Origin: Ephydatia muelleri
Taxonomy: Eukaryota; Porifera; Demospongiae; Spongillida; Spongillidae
Reading direction: 5' to 3'
NCBI GenBank assembly: GCA_013339895.1
Contig: JABACO010000008.1
Coordinates: 6,458,762-6,522,761 of the forward strand
DNA length: 64,000 nt
The number at the start of each line of letters is the position of its first letter. Within the stretch, counting starts at the first letter, position 1. Shown in pieces: positions 1 through 11,939 of the stretch. The position numbers were made by a program, and so were the translations under genes. The notes under the pieces are model-generated. The model searched no databases, was not told the origin of the DNA, and saw nothing but the letters and a program-made list of their open reading frames with translations.

Positions 1-3000
1 TGATGTGTTCAGTCTCAGAGGTTGCCAGCCTAAGTACAACATAATATGGACGTTGCATGCGAGACATGCAGTTTATGTGCCCAACATACCAGTTGCTCGC
101 TTCAAAGAAGTAGCATTCCCAGCCATCCAGCATGACACTCTGATGACTGGTTCCAGGGAGATGCAACTTGCAAACAGAACACAACATGTTCATCTTCAAG
201 TTTTATAAGTTTATTAAGTAATCTTACATGTAGTATTCAACATTTTCATCACAGGTACAGTATGAAACAGTACACATAGAGCACATATCTTTTATTTCCC
301 CAAATGACCACTTGCCCTCAACAGTCCCTCACCTCCTGCAGCACAGGGATGACTGGGGGCGTTGTCCTCTGCAGATAGTGCAGGAGCATCAGTATGTAAG
401 CATAGGAGGAGAGGCTGCCTGAAGGAGCATCAGCCATATCACACACCTGGGTGGGTGGCAGCAATACATTCATAAATATATTTTGATGGTTTTGTACTCA
501 GCTGATGGTCTGACAATTGAGCAGCAGCTAAATGTATAAATGCATGCACACATCGTACTGACTATGCATTGTGCCAAATGAAGAAAGTTGTTGGGAATCA
601 GAACGTATGAGCTTTGAGCTGTACCCTACATGTGTGCCTTGTTCTACTTTCTGCCTCTTGAACTCCATTTAAAGTGCAGACAGTTATCACTAATCACCTT
701 TGCAAACTGCTTCAGGGCATGGCCTAGCACACGCACTCTTCGATCAAGACTACAGTACGTCCTCAGAAGCTTGGTGTTCCTCAGGCCCTGACAATTATAC
801 ATGATCACACATATAAAAGTAATACATAAGGTACATATACAATGGTTTGAAACAAATCATTAATGAATGTTAATGGAGCAAAAAGGCATACTGTACCAGA
901 TTATTGTTCACGCTGATATCACAGTCCATCAACCTAGCCCTGGGCAAATAGAAAATGTTTTATGCCATGCCCTTAATGCCACATGTTCCAATTCTACAAA
1001 TTTAGTAAATCATGTTGAAAAATACACATAGGTAAAATCTAATTAGTTGTGCCATTGCTGGATTTGTAAAAGTATGTGGTGTTTCAAAGAGCAACTGCTC
1101 TGAAATAAGGTGTACTGAACACAGATAAATAGAGTTCTACTATGTGTTCAGAAGTTTCTGCCATGCACTGCATTGCAAGGAGACTGGTGGAAGGACATGC
1201 AGTGAATAACACTCTGGCAATCCAAAGCTATGTACACTTACCCATGGACCAGCTTAAACTTAACAACTGGCACTCTGGCACTTGTAACTGCCAAGACGGA
1301 CGGATACTTGTCTGCAGCCAAGAAGGCACACACATACATATCTTATGCACATCGACAAGCAGATACATATGCATGCTACACACTTCAAACACAACACTCA
1401 CCCATATATGATACAACATCATGTGTGTCAAATCACATATGACTATTACATGTAGACGTATACATTATGAATACAGACACTCACATATGCACACATTGTT
1501 CTAGATATACCAAGTGCACACCTGCAGGTACATTTCCCAATGTGCAGGCTCATTTTGCCTACATGTATTTCCTGCCCTTGTTGCCGGTACAGTAGTCCGC
1601 CAGGTGATAAACACAAGTGCTGTATTTTTTACAATATTCTTTTCAACATGCGCTTCTACACCTAGTAATCAAAAACTAATACTAACGAAGAGCAAGCGTA
1701 TGTAACATTTTGTACAAATAAAGACTCAATCATGTTGAGTTGGTAATCAATCAATAAATAAATCGTACGTAGGTTATAGTACTGAGTACAAAAAGTTATT
1801 TCAATGTTACAGTATTACTGGAGAGTATAAAGAGTAAAGAGTTATGTCAATGGCAATGCCACAGCCTCCATACTTATGTAGTAGCTGAGATTTCATTGTT
1901 GGTCAACTGAGCTTCCAAAAATCCCATGTTACTCAATATTTGTGTCGTCACAGAATTAAACAACGATTGCATCAGGCAGTACCACCACTATACTACCCAC
2001 TGCGTGGTGCCTCAGAATATGTCATGTAGACTACCATGGTGCAGGTACACAGGTCACCTGTATTACATGTATGTGCTCCTGTACCAAGTACAGGCAGTCC
2101 GTGTACACACACACACACATACACCACTTATACAAAAGACTTACCAGGTTTCGCTCTCAATACTTCTGCTATCCACTTAAGTATGTCACATTTCATTGTG
2201 TGCTGTGTGAAGATACAACGCGTCACAAAATATCTCATCTGATAAAGTGCCCTTCATGTAAAATGCTATCTGATCGATGCAGTAAATGCACAGTACAGTG
2301 TCTCCAACTGTTGCCTATCCACGTATACATACTGATAAATAGAACCTTTTATACCTTGAAGGCAAAGAAAAACAACCAAATTTAATCAACAGATGTCTAG
2401 ACAACAAAGGTAATAGTTGGGCAGCTGTTCTTTAACTTCTGGCCACCAAACATTATATTGATACAACTTCCCATGTACATACTTGAATTACTATTACTAA
2501 TAAACGTTGTACCAGTTCGGTGGATTAATCAGTTATCTATGCTGGTTAGCTTTGATATTGATAAGATGTATTAAAATTTATTTAATTGTCTCAAGGCAAA
2601 TTTATTATGGCGGTCCTCCGTCCTTGTGTGTGCACAACACTGTACAGGTACACTGCGAATCCAAAAACTAGACACTTAAGCAACATAGAGGAAAGTGACC
2701 ATCAGAACAGGTCATGGTGTGAAAATACAGGACTATTGATTCATGCCTGCAATACAGAGTACGTGCCACTGCAGTATGCAACAATTACCTCAATGTGGCC
2801 CTCAAAAGTTAGACTCATGTCCAGATCACTAGAATTTGATCCAAAACCGTTCAGCGAGGACCCAAAGATGTTGATTGTCATCTTTACGTCTGAATACAAA
2901 AAGGTGTTGTACTTGTACAGTAGCAGTAAAGCTGTAGATAACAGGTGCTCATGTGTGCGTAGTAACACCTGCTATGCCCAAAGCACATGAGCATCATGGA

Positions 3001-3566
3001 TAAAAATGGACACTTTATGTACAGTGCCAATACATGCATACTAATGCTGGAGATCCAAATTTACATGAACATGCACTGTAGCACACACATTTAGATCTAA
3101 GAACAGTTCGAAAATTAAGTGGAGGTAAAATGTAATAATGCAGACACTATCATGGGGGTCAGGACCATGTCCCCTATTCTATAAATCGTACACTTGCTCC
3201 ATAAATGCATATATGACGTAATTTGCCCACCCTGGCCTTTTTCAGAAATATGATCTCATCACAGGTAAATTCTGTGGCAAACCTACATATCATAAAAATT
3301 CATGTATGGTTATGAATAATGCATGGTCCTTATCCTATTGTAATAAACCCTTCTCAAGAAAGGCTCAAGCTTTGAATTTAATCTGACCATATCATCATGG
3401 CTGCCTCTGATGTGGGTGCCTCCTGATGTGCTATCAAGTTCCTCATCTCTACCCAGCAGGTCGGAGTATACTTGTTTCCTCCAATAGCTGTGCATTAGAT
3501 CATTGTTAGTGAATAGATTAAGGCAATCTCCAGGGTCATCAGGAGGAGTTAACATGTAAACTAATG
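1..3566 (-). CDS. TUT4/7: TUT4/TUT7-like terminal uridylyltransferase, partial (multi-exon)
   Basis: Minus-strand gene assembled from exons with GT/AG borders and compatible phases: 2789-2911 (or 2889), 2145-2202, 1242-1311, 897-939, 698-787, 333-446, 90-139 and 1-29, continuing beyond the window. A candidate earlier exon is 3349-3566. The nucleotidyltransferase signature is [18 protein letters not shown] (GS plus DxD metal-binding motif) in 2789-2911. It is followed by [24 protein letters not shown] and [10 protein letters not shown]. The PAP-associated region reads [19 protein letters not shown] and then PPVIPVLQE, which is nearly diagnostic for the TUT4/TUT7/Cid1 family. These enzymes add uridines to RNA 3' ends (pre-let-7, mRNA) in the cytoplasm and so mark them for decay. 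Exons and frame are intact in the part seen. The start codon and zinc knuckles are not visible here. Family assignment is firm; orthology to TUT4 rather than TUT7 is not decided. Confidence 0.82.
3349..3566 (-). CDS. candidate upstream exon of the TUT-like gene
   Basis: An open minus-strand stretch from an AG at about 3567 to a possible GT donor after 3349. It ends in the residues [14 protein letters not shown] proteins usually have a helical segment of this kind just before the GSS motif, and a phase-0 junction to the exon starting at 2911 is possible. The donor (AGG|GTTTAT) is weak, so exon borders are uncertain. Confidence 0.4.
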
Positions 3567-4236
3567 CAATTTGAATTGTCTTTTGGAAAATTTTTAGTGC
3601 TTGTTTCATTCTCGTTTTCTTGCTACAGTTGCTTGGTGTTCTATAAATGTGCATGCCGCTCAATTGCAAGATTCATTAATTTACTACATGCACATGCATT
3701 TACCTTGAAACCAGTATTGCTTTTCGGTTCCAAACCAAGTAAGCTAGAGATTATATTTATAGGGGGGTTTTGATACAACCACATTATATTTCCTGTGTGA
3801 CCAGAGCATACATTTTCAATTCTCTGCTTAATTACAACAGACTCAGCTCAGAAACTGAATGGGGAGAACAACTCGCATCGCTACATGAATGCACATCAAC
3901 CATCATGCATATCCCTATAAGTCATAAAGCAGAATCTCAGAAGATCCTTTCAATCACAATTTATGTGGACTAAGGAACAGCATTAGCTACATGTAGTGTA
4001 CATAGTGTAACATGAATGTGTGGATAAATTTGTTTAGTTCTTACATGTACATTTCCATTTTTTCACTTTGGAATTCAATTATTTTATTGTACTTGACAAA
4101 CTTGTACAACTCACATGTTGCTGGGGTTGTAATTGTGTGCTGATTATTACAGCTCCAGACATCCGAAATCCCTAGCCTTTTACATTCGAAACTTCAATAA
4201 CTTTTACATGCATGGGAACCAGAAGGTCCCCTTGTA

Positions 4237-5153
4237 CAGTAGCGGTCAAATAAAACATCACACATCGTCTTAGTGGTATGACCGTGCGATAAATTATGAC
4301 TTTTCATTTGGCTCTGTATTGTTTAAACACTGACTATAAAGCACATGCAAGTCAAGGTTTGTATTTTATATTCGGTCGCTATTACACATGTGCTTCAGTT
4401 GATGAAGATGGTGTATAGCAACTATTTGAAGCTTCGAATCGTATTTCTTGCTCACAAAGGCTACAAAGCTCCAACAATATGTAATGTACTGAAGGCCGAA
4501 AATCTATCGTGTACCCGCGAAAACGTATACGTATTTTGTTTTTGAAGAGGTACGCGGAAACCCACAGCATCGCTAGAAAGCTGGGCTCAGGTTGTTTGTC
4601 CAAGGTGACTGCAGAAATTAAGGCCTTAGTTGAGCAGCAGATGCATATCGACAACGAAACAACTGCGCACCAACTCCACCGGCAGTTACAGTCACGTGGC
4701 TATAAGTCTTCGCACTGTTCTTTGCTGCAGGAGATCTCTTGGATGAACATTTTGTGGTAGCGCATACTTCCAGCACATACGCGATGCAAATGTTAATAAA
4801 CAGAAGCGGCTGGAGTGGGCCAAGGCAATGATTTTGAAGACGTTTTGTGGACTGATGAGTGTAGTGTCCAAATGGAGAGCCACAGACGATTTTGCCGGAA
4901 AATCGGAGAGGCTCCAAAGCTTAAGCCAAGGTACATATACAGGTCCTACTATTCTAAAAGCGCGCACTGTCTGTATCATGCAAGCGTACGATGCAAAGAC
5001 TAAGACTAAGTCCCACCCGCTAGTTAACACTTTTTAGGTGCCAATATAGGTTTCGTTTGTTGAATAGTTTTGGATAGTCTTTTTAGATCGTTCTGCATCG
5101 TCGCCAGATTGTAGCACTAAGACGATGTGTGATGTTTTATTTGACCGCTACTG
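4237..5153 (+). mobile_element. Tc1/mariner-type DNA transposon, complete ends, dead
   Basis: The element has 39-bp terminal inverted repeats (4237-4275 and 5115-5153, beginning CAGTAGCGGTCAAATAAAAC). It is flanked by TA on both sides (4235-4236 and 5154-5155), the target duplication typical of the Tc1/mariner superfamily. At 917 bp it is shorter than a usual 1.2-1.4 kb autonomous element. The inside carries only broken transposase (see next entry). Confidence 0.9.
4380..5012 (+). pseudogene. Tc1-like transposase, frameshifted and internally deleted
   Basis: Three plus-strand frames each hold part of a Tc1-family transposase. An N-terminal helix-turn-helix region lies at about 4396-4545. A second DNA-binding part (with HSIARKLGSG) lies at about 4520-4740. 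The start of the DDE catalytic core, VLWTDECSVQMESHRRF, with the expected Asp in the TDE motif, is at about 4843-4895. The reading frame changes at least twice and the C-terminal half of the catalytic domain, including the last two acidic residues, is missing. The copy cannot encode an active enzyme. The nested position inside TA-flanked TIRs supports the call. Confidence 0.8.
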
Positions 5154-5527
5154 TAGTTGTGCCTCCCCAAATATGCATCACACTTTATCCTCCCACATAT
5201 ATATTTCGTATCTCTTCCCCCCCCCCCCCCCAACTCATTGCAAATTTGGATTGAATATGAATTGAAAATATTGGCCATTGGAACAAATTAGCATGCCATA
5301 TTTGAATCACTAATATGTTATAAGACACTGTGCACAGGATCATTTGTATCACTAAATGTTAGCTCTTTTATATTGTGTTGGTGATCAATGTTTCATTTGT
5401 AGCTACAGATTTGTAACGTTGTATTGAAATAGAAGCATATAACAAATCATTTTGCTCAACTGATTATGCTAGTGGATGCAAATACACATGTATAACCAAT
5501 GAAATTATATACATTGTATACACACAC

Positions 5528-5740
5528 CTGGCCAAAAGTGATAGAGGTCTTCTAGAATCTCATTGCAGATCATCCTTCTCTTCTGCACATCAACATCGTT
5601 AGATGCAGAGCGAAGAATCTGAGAATCAAGAACCACGATGAAGGAGGAGCCAACTACTGTACCCTCAACCAGTCCCCAGACAACATACCGAAGAAAGCAG
5701 TGAAGGCATCCTCAATCATGTCTAATACGTTGTATGGATC
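5528..5740 (-). CDS. two candidate exons of an unrecognised gene
   Basis: On the minus strand 5689-5740 (NVLDMIEDAFTAFF) and 5528-5618 (RSASNDVDVQKRRM, then NEILEDLYHFWP) read like coding sequence, with AG before and GT after each piece. However, the phases do not fit when the two are joined directly: joining gives an early stop. They may be separated by an unseen exon, belong to a decayed gene, or be chance. No family recognised. Confidence 0.25.
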
Positions 5741-6777
5741 CTGACCATTGGAGGAACAAGGTGGGTACATAGTACATTGCCACAGAAAACTTATTATTGC
5801 ATATTGTAGAAAGCGAACTGAACCAATATACATTGGTTGCAAACTTAAATGTGAGAGATCATCACATATGATGTGCATATACATGTACACTATATTTAAT
5901 ACTAAAAATGATTTTTTCAGAGTTCCTTAATTCAGCACTCATCAACCAATATAGTTATGCACCCATGAGAACCACATGGTGTTGTAGTCGAATGCAAGGT
6001 GACCTTTCAAACCACCTGCCACAACAACCAGCAACCTCTATTGGGATACTGCTACAAAGCTAGATAGCGGCCATTGCTGATTGACTTTGCAACAGATAAG
6101 TTGTGTGTATGTGAGGGTGGGTTATGTATACTACAGAGAGAAGTGGGGATAAAGAATAAGGGGTATTAAGTGCCTGCAGTTATTTATACTTATAACACCT
6201 TAGTTCGTTGTAATGTTAGAGCATTGCTCTCCTGTGCAAGGTTTCAGCATTCAGAGGATAAGGGTTGAAGGTTTTTTTTGCAATTTGGGTGGGGTTTGTG
6301 CATGCAACTTACAGGTTGTGGCAGACTGGTAGTTATAATAATAATAATGTAGGTGTTCATTAGGTGTTTAAATGTGGGAAGTCTTATGGAGAAGTGATGG
6401 GATGGCTGAGGGCTAGTTTAACATTCGCCATCATCAGAGCCACCAATTTATGTCTTCAAGGCTCTCGCATAAAATGGAGGAGTGCACTGAACATGGTTGA
6501 TGGCTTAGGACTTTCCAGTATACAAGAATAACCAAATGGATAGTTTATCATTTATGTGTGTGTGTCTATGTGTGTGTGCTCAGTTCTCTCTTGTCAAGTT
6601 ATACTTGCATTATTTAATAATGTCATACGTGTATTGCTGTACATGTATTTCTGTGTTTGTATATTCTCAATAAAAAAAGGTGTTAATATGTTTACTTGAT
6701 GTAATCCATTATTTTTATTAAAATTATCATAAGTCAATGTATACAAGAAACAACAAAGGAAACTAAAAATACTGTCA

Positions 6778-7440
6778 ACCAGTGATGACCAATGAAGGTC
6801 CAGCTCTTGACAGCAGAGCCCTTGCACAGGACCTCACTAAAGTTAGGCTCAGTCTGCCATAAATGGCAGCAGTGGCCTGGGACTTGGTGCACCTCATGGG
6901 TATGGCCAGACGAGTGGCAAGACGTGATAGTGTTTCCCTGGCCTCAGCACCCCAGCAGCCATAGGTCCCCAATGCTTAAGGTGTGCATTTCCAGCCCATC
7001 TCAGAGCACTTTGGGTCATTCATATCATGCTTGCGACACTCCGCCACTTTAGCTGCATACCCTGCCGTCACTCCCGCTTCAGACAAAATACAAGGGTTTA
7101 GCAGTGAGGTAACGGTAAGATCAAATGCAGCTGGCTTCCCAAGAGACCAGTTGGGGACCAGAACATCTGCTGGTCTGGCGTTGCGTTTGTCATGCCCGAA
7201 GCCACTGCCAACCTCAACATGGGCAGATACATTAGCTTGCCAACAACATTCATTCCACAAACACATCACAGAGTTTATTGTGGCGGGAAACCACATCACC
7301 CCCATGCTTGCAAGTAATGGCATGGTGGCCCAAGGGATCCAAGGCATGACTTGGGCAGAAGGTGCAGTTGAGGCCCTGAGCCAAATCCATACCCAGCCAC
7401 CATTTTAAGGCAATTTGGAATTCCGGAGGGTCCACGTGCA
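6778..7440 (-). pseudogene. retroelement C-terminus: zinc finger plus restriction-like endonuclease (copy 1)
   Basis: Minus-strand fragments in three frames join into one C-terminal region. A Cys/His motif CTFCPSHALDPLGHHAITC is followed by RHNKL. Next comes RPADVLVPNWSLGKPAAFDL, with two Asp 15 residues apart, then GCWGAEARETLSRLATRLA and a conserved tail. The order CCHC-type finger, RHN, PD-x(12-14)-D is the layout of restriction-like endonucleases at the end of R2/NeSL-type non-LTR retrotransposons. Assignment to that group is inference. At least two frameshifts (near 7260 and 6975) make this a relic. Related copies lie at 17100-17461, 58400-58660 and 60745-61290. Confidence 0.65.
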
Positions 7441-8363
7441 GGTTAGGTTAAGACCTGGTGAGGGAATAACGGAAAGCCAGGCCGCAGCATTGGGAGAAGA
7501 AACTGATAGCAGACGTTACATTTCTATTGCACGTAGTGAAAATGTTATAATATATGGGTTAGGTCCTATTTGAGGCAACAATCCCATAGAAATAGTATTG
7601 CTGGTAAGGATAATAACATCTTAATGTTTTCAAAATAAAATATCAGAATTACAGTGTATGATAATAACCAATAATGTCAACTACTGACAAGAATGCCTAC
7701 ATTCTAAGTGCTTTCTAATCAAAAATTGATTTTATTTACTATTAGAGATCATTGCTGTGAAAGGGGACACAAAAAACAGATATTATAACATCCAGTACAG
7801 TCAATAGAAATGTAAAACTGGTGTTGAAATGTTTGGCTAATTAAAATTCAGTGTCCATACAACTCTGTGACAGATAGTCTGATTCCCAGTGTGTAACAAT
7901 TGTTGTGTAGAGAACACTTCACAATTCTATAATCTCATAAAATTTGTTTGAAGTAGCTTTTTGCTGGAACAATCCCACATGGACATACATATATATATGT
8001 AATCCTTATACCAATACATTTATGTATTAGTTCACAAACAATTCATTCTATCAAATTATAGTTTAAACAATCTTTATGCTCCATAAAGGTGCACAAAGTA
8101 TAGACACAGAAGCACATCAGAGGCACAAAGTATACAGACACAGAGGCACATCAAAAGTACAAAGCCCTTTTAACCAGAAAGTGCGTGTGTACTTTACAGG
8201 AGTTTCCATTTGTATTGCAACCAGAACACACACACGATATCACAAGAGGCTAATTAAAGGTTTGCGCTTTAACCTCAAACTGGTTGAACTAAATATTTGC
8301 ACTTATTATTCCAATTGGAACATTTCCCGGTTGATTCAACTTGATGGAGATATTTAAACATAT

Positions 8364-9467
8364 CTACATTCTTCCCCATCTTGAATGACTTGAGAAGTGA
8401 TGATAGCATAATTCAGCTGTGTCAACTATACACATGAACCCAACTGCACAACTATACCATCCCAATAACTCCTCCACATCGATGCTCACCTCCTGATAGT
8501 AGTCTTCCTCCTCCTCTTCTTCTTTCCTCTCCTTATCACATTGCGACTCATCCGACTCACACTCCTCCTCCTCTTCCACCTCCTCCTCTTCCTCCCACTC
8601 CTTCTCCACCTCCTCCTCTTCCTCCCACTCCTTCTCCACCTCCTCCTCCTCCTCCTCCACCTCCTCCTCCTCCTCCACCTCCTCCACCTCCTCCTCCTCC
8701 TCCACCTGCTCCTCCACCTCCTCCTCCTCCTCCACCTCCTGCTCCCACTTCTCTTCCTCCCCTGGCCACTCCCCTTTCTCTTCCTCCACCTCCTCCTCCT
8801 CCCCAAACTCCTCCACTTTCACCAACTCCTCCTGCTGCCTAGTTGGATTAACAGGCCTTGGGTACTTCTGTCTTGCTAGACCCAGCAGGGCCTCAATCCC
8901 TCCCAATGGTTGAGGAGCCACTGCTAATCCAGATGGTGTTTGCCTCACTTGTCGGTGTGACCCACGATCGTTCATTTCTGACTGCCCTGCCCCCAAATGA
9001 CTTTCCATTCCAGCTGATGGCCAGTATTGTTGTTCAGTCGGACATGCCCACTGCCCAAACCTCACTGAAGTCTTCAAGTATTGCTGCATGTTTGTACCGC
9101 CATCTCGTTCACAAAGATGTGGGTATTCACCACTCAAAGAATTCCCCTCGTATATAATAGCTGCAGGGGCTGCCCTCTGAATCGATTTTAGGTGGCCCAA
9201 GTCCGGGTACTTCACAGAATGAAGAGGCGGTTGTGATGGTGGTGGTGGTGATGGTGGTGGTGGTTGCGGTGACTGAATTAGGTTCTGTAGTGACTGAATT
9301 AGGTTCTGTTGTGACTGAATTAGGTTCTGTAGTGACTGAATTAGGTTCTGTAGTGACTGAATTATGTTGGAAGCTGCTTGAGCCAACTCATCCCTCCACC
9401 TGCACACCACACGCAGAGTACATTTTGGACATGTCAGCAGTACTGTGACAATGTTGCACACTTGCAT
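8364..9467 (-). CDS. Glu-rich protein of unknown function, copy A
   Basis: Long minus-strand open frame. A likely exon begins after the AG near 9401 (TGTGGTGTGCAG) and opens with WRDELAQ. It continues with five heptad-like NLIQSLQ repeats (9270-9365), a Pro-rich stretch, the conserved block LHSVKYPDLGHLKSIQRAAP and CERDGGTNMQQYLKTS. It ends in a roughly 130-residue tract of almost pure Glu with Val and Trp. The acidic tract is read from a GAG-rich microsatellite. A second copy at 14292-15149 keeps the same frame and about the same non-repetitive blocks despite many indels, which argues for real coding. No domain recognised. It could be a spliced internal exon rather than a full protein. Confidence 0.5.
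   Translation of the reverse strand: MQVCNIVTVLLTCPKCTLRVVCRWRDELAQAASNIIQSLQNLIQSLQNLIQSQQNLIQSLQNLIQSPQPPPPSPPPPSQPPLHSVKYPDLGHLKSIQRAAPAAIIYEGNSLSGEYPHLCERDGGTNMQQYLKTSVRFGQWACPTEQQYWPSAGMESHLGAGQSEMNDRGSHRQVRQTPSGLAVAPQPLGGIEALLGLARQKYPRPVNPTRQQEELVKVEEFGEEEEVEEEKGEWPGEEEKWEQEVEEEEEVEEQVEEEEEVEEVEEEEEVEEEEEEVEKEWEEEEEVEKEWEEEEEVEEEEECESDESQCDKERKEEEEEEDYYQEVSIDVEELLGWYSCAVGFMCIVDTAELCYHHFSSHSRWGRM
8568..8816. repeat. (TCC)n / (CTC)n imperfect microsatellite
   Basis: Plus-strand pyrimidine triplets CTCCTC/CACCTC run for about 250 bp. They encode the Glu tract on the minus strand and open frames in several other frames (Gly-, Arg- or Leu-rich), which are shadows. Confidence 0.9.
9270..9367. 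repeat. 21-bp tandem repeat, about 5 copies
   Basis: The unit TGACTGAATTAGGTTCTGTAG is repeated. It is absent or single in copy B (one TGACTGAATTATGTTCTG at 15079). It encodes heptads NLIQSLQ on the minus strand inside the Glu-rich gene. Confidence 0.85.
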
Positions 9468-10469
9468 GTTTCAATGTGTGGTGCTGAACATTTTCATGAG
9501 TCACACACACACAAATACATGAATTTTGATTTATTTGGAATACAATACTACTGGACAATCAATTCAGGACACGAATGTGAAAGACTATTTAAACAGACTG
9601 TTGTGTGGTGTATTTAAAGTCAAGAGACAAGGGCATTACACACACATAAATACACTAATTTTATTTATTACAGTGGGAATTCATTGTAACTGACAACTTG
9701 CAATAATGACGTGTCTAGGGTACTAAAAAAAACAATAATTACAAAAGATACAGTTGCAGTATCTACAAATATAGCAACCCCATTGAACTAAGTGCGGACA
9801 AACAGTGGCGAGGTGGCTTGTCTGTCACTGAGGGGGCAAATACACTGATTGCCGCCCCCCCCCCCCCACACACACACACACACTGCCTTTCTGTCAGAAT
9901 TTCTTATCTCATTAGGCACTATAATATATAAAGTCAGACACAGCTCTACGTGTAGTGGAGATATAATCAATCTGCAGTTGTGTGTGTTGGGTCTGGGGCC
10001 GAAACTACAGAAACAATTATAATGCATGAATGGAATGGTTTAACAATGAAAACAATAGTTCATGCGCAGTATGAACCATCCAACTCACGGGCACTACTGG
10101 TAGGATCTGGATCAGTCACTTAGGACTCATAGGACATGTTTGTTTAAATAGAGTTGTATATACCTCATGGATTATCTGTTTGTATTTATAACTGAGTGCA
10201 ATATTATGATTATGTACGTGCCATGTATAATGATATTTCATATACATGCAATTAAAACCTTCCACCTAACACACACAATGAATGACTAATGTGCGAGTTC
10301 GTGCATGTTGCATTTCAAAGCAGCGCTCTAGACAACTCTGCTGAGCTTTGAGCAATCTGTTGTATAATGGCTTCATGTGGCAAGGTAAGCGAGATCTTTC
10401 TTTCCACAGACATTAATAACAATCCCTCAAGTCTTTCCTGCACCATCATTGATCATAAGCACTTGTGTT

Positions 10470-11933
10470 TTACACGCGTGCTTCAATATCGAGAATGTGC
10501 AGCGGCACAGGAGCTAATAATGCCATAAACTTTGCACAATTCTGGGAATGCTTCCATATTTCATTACACAGAATGTGTAACGCTGTTGTGAAAGTCGATG
10601 CATTATTGCTGCTCTGACTCGATTTGGCCTTTTCTTCAATTTCTTCAACATTTTCATTTTCTTCAGCTTCAATTGCATCATCTTCATATTCCGGTACATT
10701 AATTGGGGGAGTGCAAAATAATTGGCTGTACATGTATACTCACGAAAAACACAACAGATCCTCAGCATATTTGATGAAATCAAGATGGTATCTCTCACAG
10801 AATGGAGTAACTGTAAGAAGGTCACAAACTATTTTACCTGTCTTCACAAGTACGGAGAAGGTGCTGGGATGAAATACTGATAACATCTCATACAGTGCTC
10901 TATTATTCTCAAACCTGTATCGTAGTGAACTAAGAATTTTGTCAAGAATGACATATGGAGTGTTACGCTTTCAAACCTCTTCAGGTGTCTGCAATGAATG
11001 CTCCTCTGAAGGCCCTCGTGCTCGTTTAGAGTGTAGTCGTGAAAAGCGCCACTCAAATGTGCCCAAATCAGAAACAGCTGCATCGATTTTCGCTAAGATA
11101 TCGAAAGATCCATTGCGCATTTCATCAAGTGATGATATAACGCAGTCAATCATGTTCACTGCTTTGGAAAGATCAACATCTATTCCCTGAAGATAGCGGC
11201 TAAGTGGCCCAGTTCAAACAAATACCTCACGAAATAGGAAAGTTGTTGCTAACAACTGCTTGGTCTGAATAGATGACAGCAATCCGGCTGCATCCGATCT
11301 TAGTTTTGACTCAAACGATATGTCTGCCTGAATCCGGTTTAAGGCTTCTTATAAACATTCAAAACGTTCCAGAAAGCAGAGTTCCCTTGAAAACCATCGA
11401 ACAGTATTTAGCCTTTTTAAAGATCAAAGAGGCAATCCTTCAGACCTCTGAATGTCCTCAAACACAGCAGAAGCCTTTTGAGGTTTACTGAATGATAAAT
11501 GCATTGTTTCCAGGTTACTGAATAATGTCACGACATCTACTGTAACTGCTGCTGAATCTGCCATAACTAGATTTAGTGCATTGAGCGTAGCTGTGAACAG
11601 ATTCGTTTCTGAATAAGTGCCTGTAAACCATTGTAGCACCCCGCTCATATTGGACACACTATTGTATTCTTGAGCAATAAGCTTATGAAAGGAAATATCT
11701 TTTGATTTCAACGTTGTGGCTATCAAATCATACTGATTTTCTGCAGTAGTAACTGATGGTTTTTTGCAAGCCAAAATTTTTTCTGTGATGCAACCATTGC
11801 GATGTACAATTCTTACACATATGCTGACTTGTTCATGATGCACGATATCCGGTGTAGTGTCTGCAATCAGCACCCATGCAATGCATTCAATAATTGCTTT
11901 GACAACTTCTGACCTGTATAATTTTATTTTCAA
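10470..11933 (-). pseudogene. hAT transposase (ZMYM1/DUF4371-like), middle and C-terminal part
   Basis: Minus-strand frames at 11424-11933 carry IADTTPDIVHHEQVSICVRI, the DUF4371/RNase-H-like core typical of zinc finger MYM-type protein 1-like hAT transposases. It is followed by the region around LNLVMADSAA. Further downstream frames at 10844-11159 (SSLDEMRNGSFDILAKIDAA) and 10470-10860 give the C-terminal dimerisation part. Frames change several times and stops interrupt, so it is a relic. Its N-terminal half is found next door on the opposite strand. Confidence 0.75.
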
Positions 11934-11939
11934 TGATAC

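Larger units (their letters stand above)
7840..9780. repeat. duplicated block A (Glu-rich gene block)
   Basis: Sequence here recurs further right. 7850-8360 resembles 14090-14340 and 16270-16640, sharing the phrase CTCTGTGACAGATAGTCTGATT. 8480-9780 resembles 14330-15540. The arrangement is a local segmental duplication of one gene with flanks, with insertions and microsatellite length changes. Confidence 0.75.

Noticed and set aside
6210..6275. tRNA-like words (TTAGAGCATTGCTCTCCTGTGC, GGTTGAAGG)
   Set aside because: No consistent cloverleaf and poor B box.
8486..8879. Arg-, Gly- and Leu-rich frames over the TCC tract
   Set aside because: Other-frame readings of the triplet microsatellite that encodes the Glu tract.
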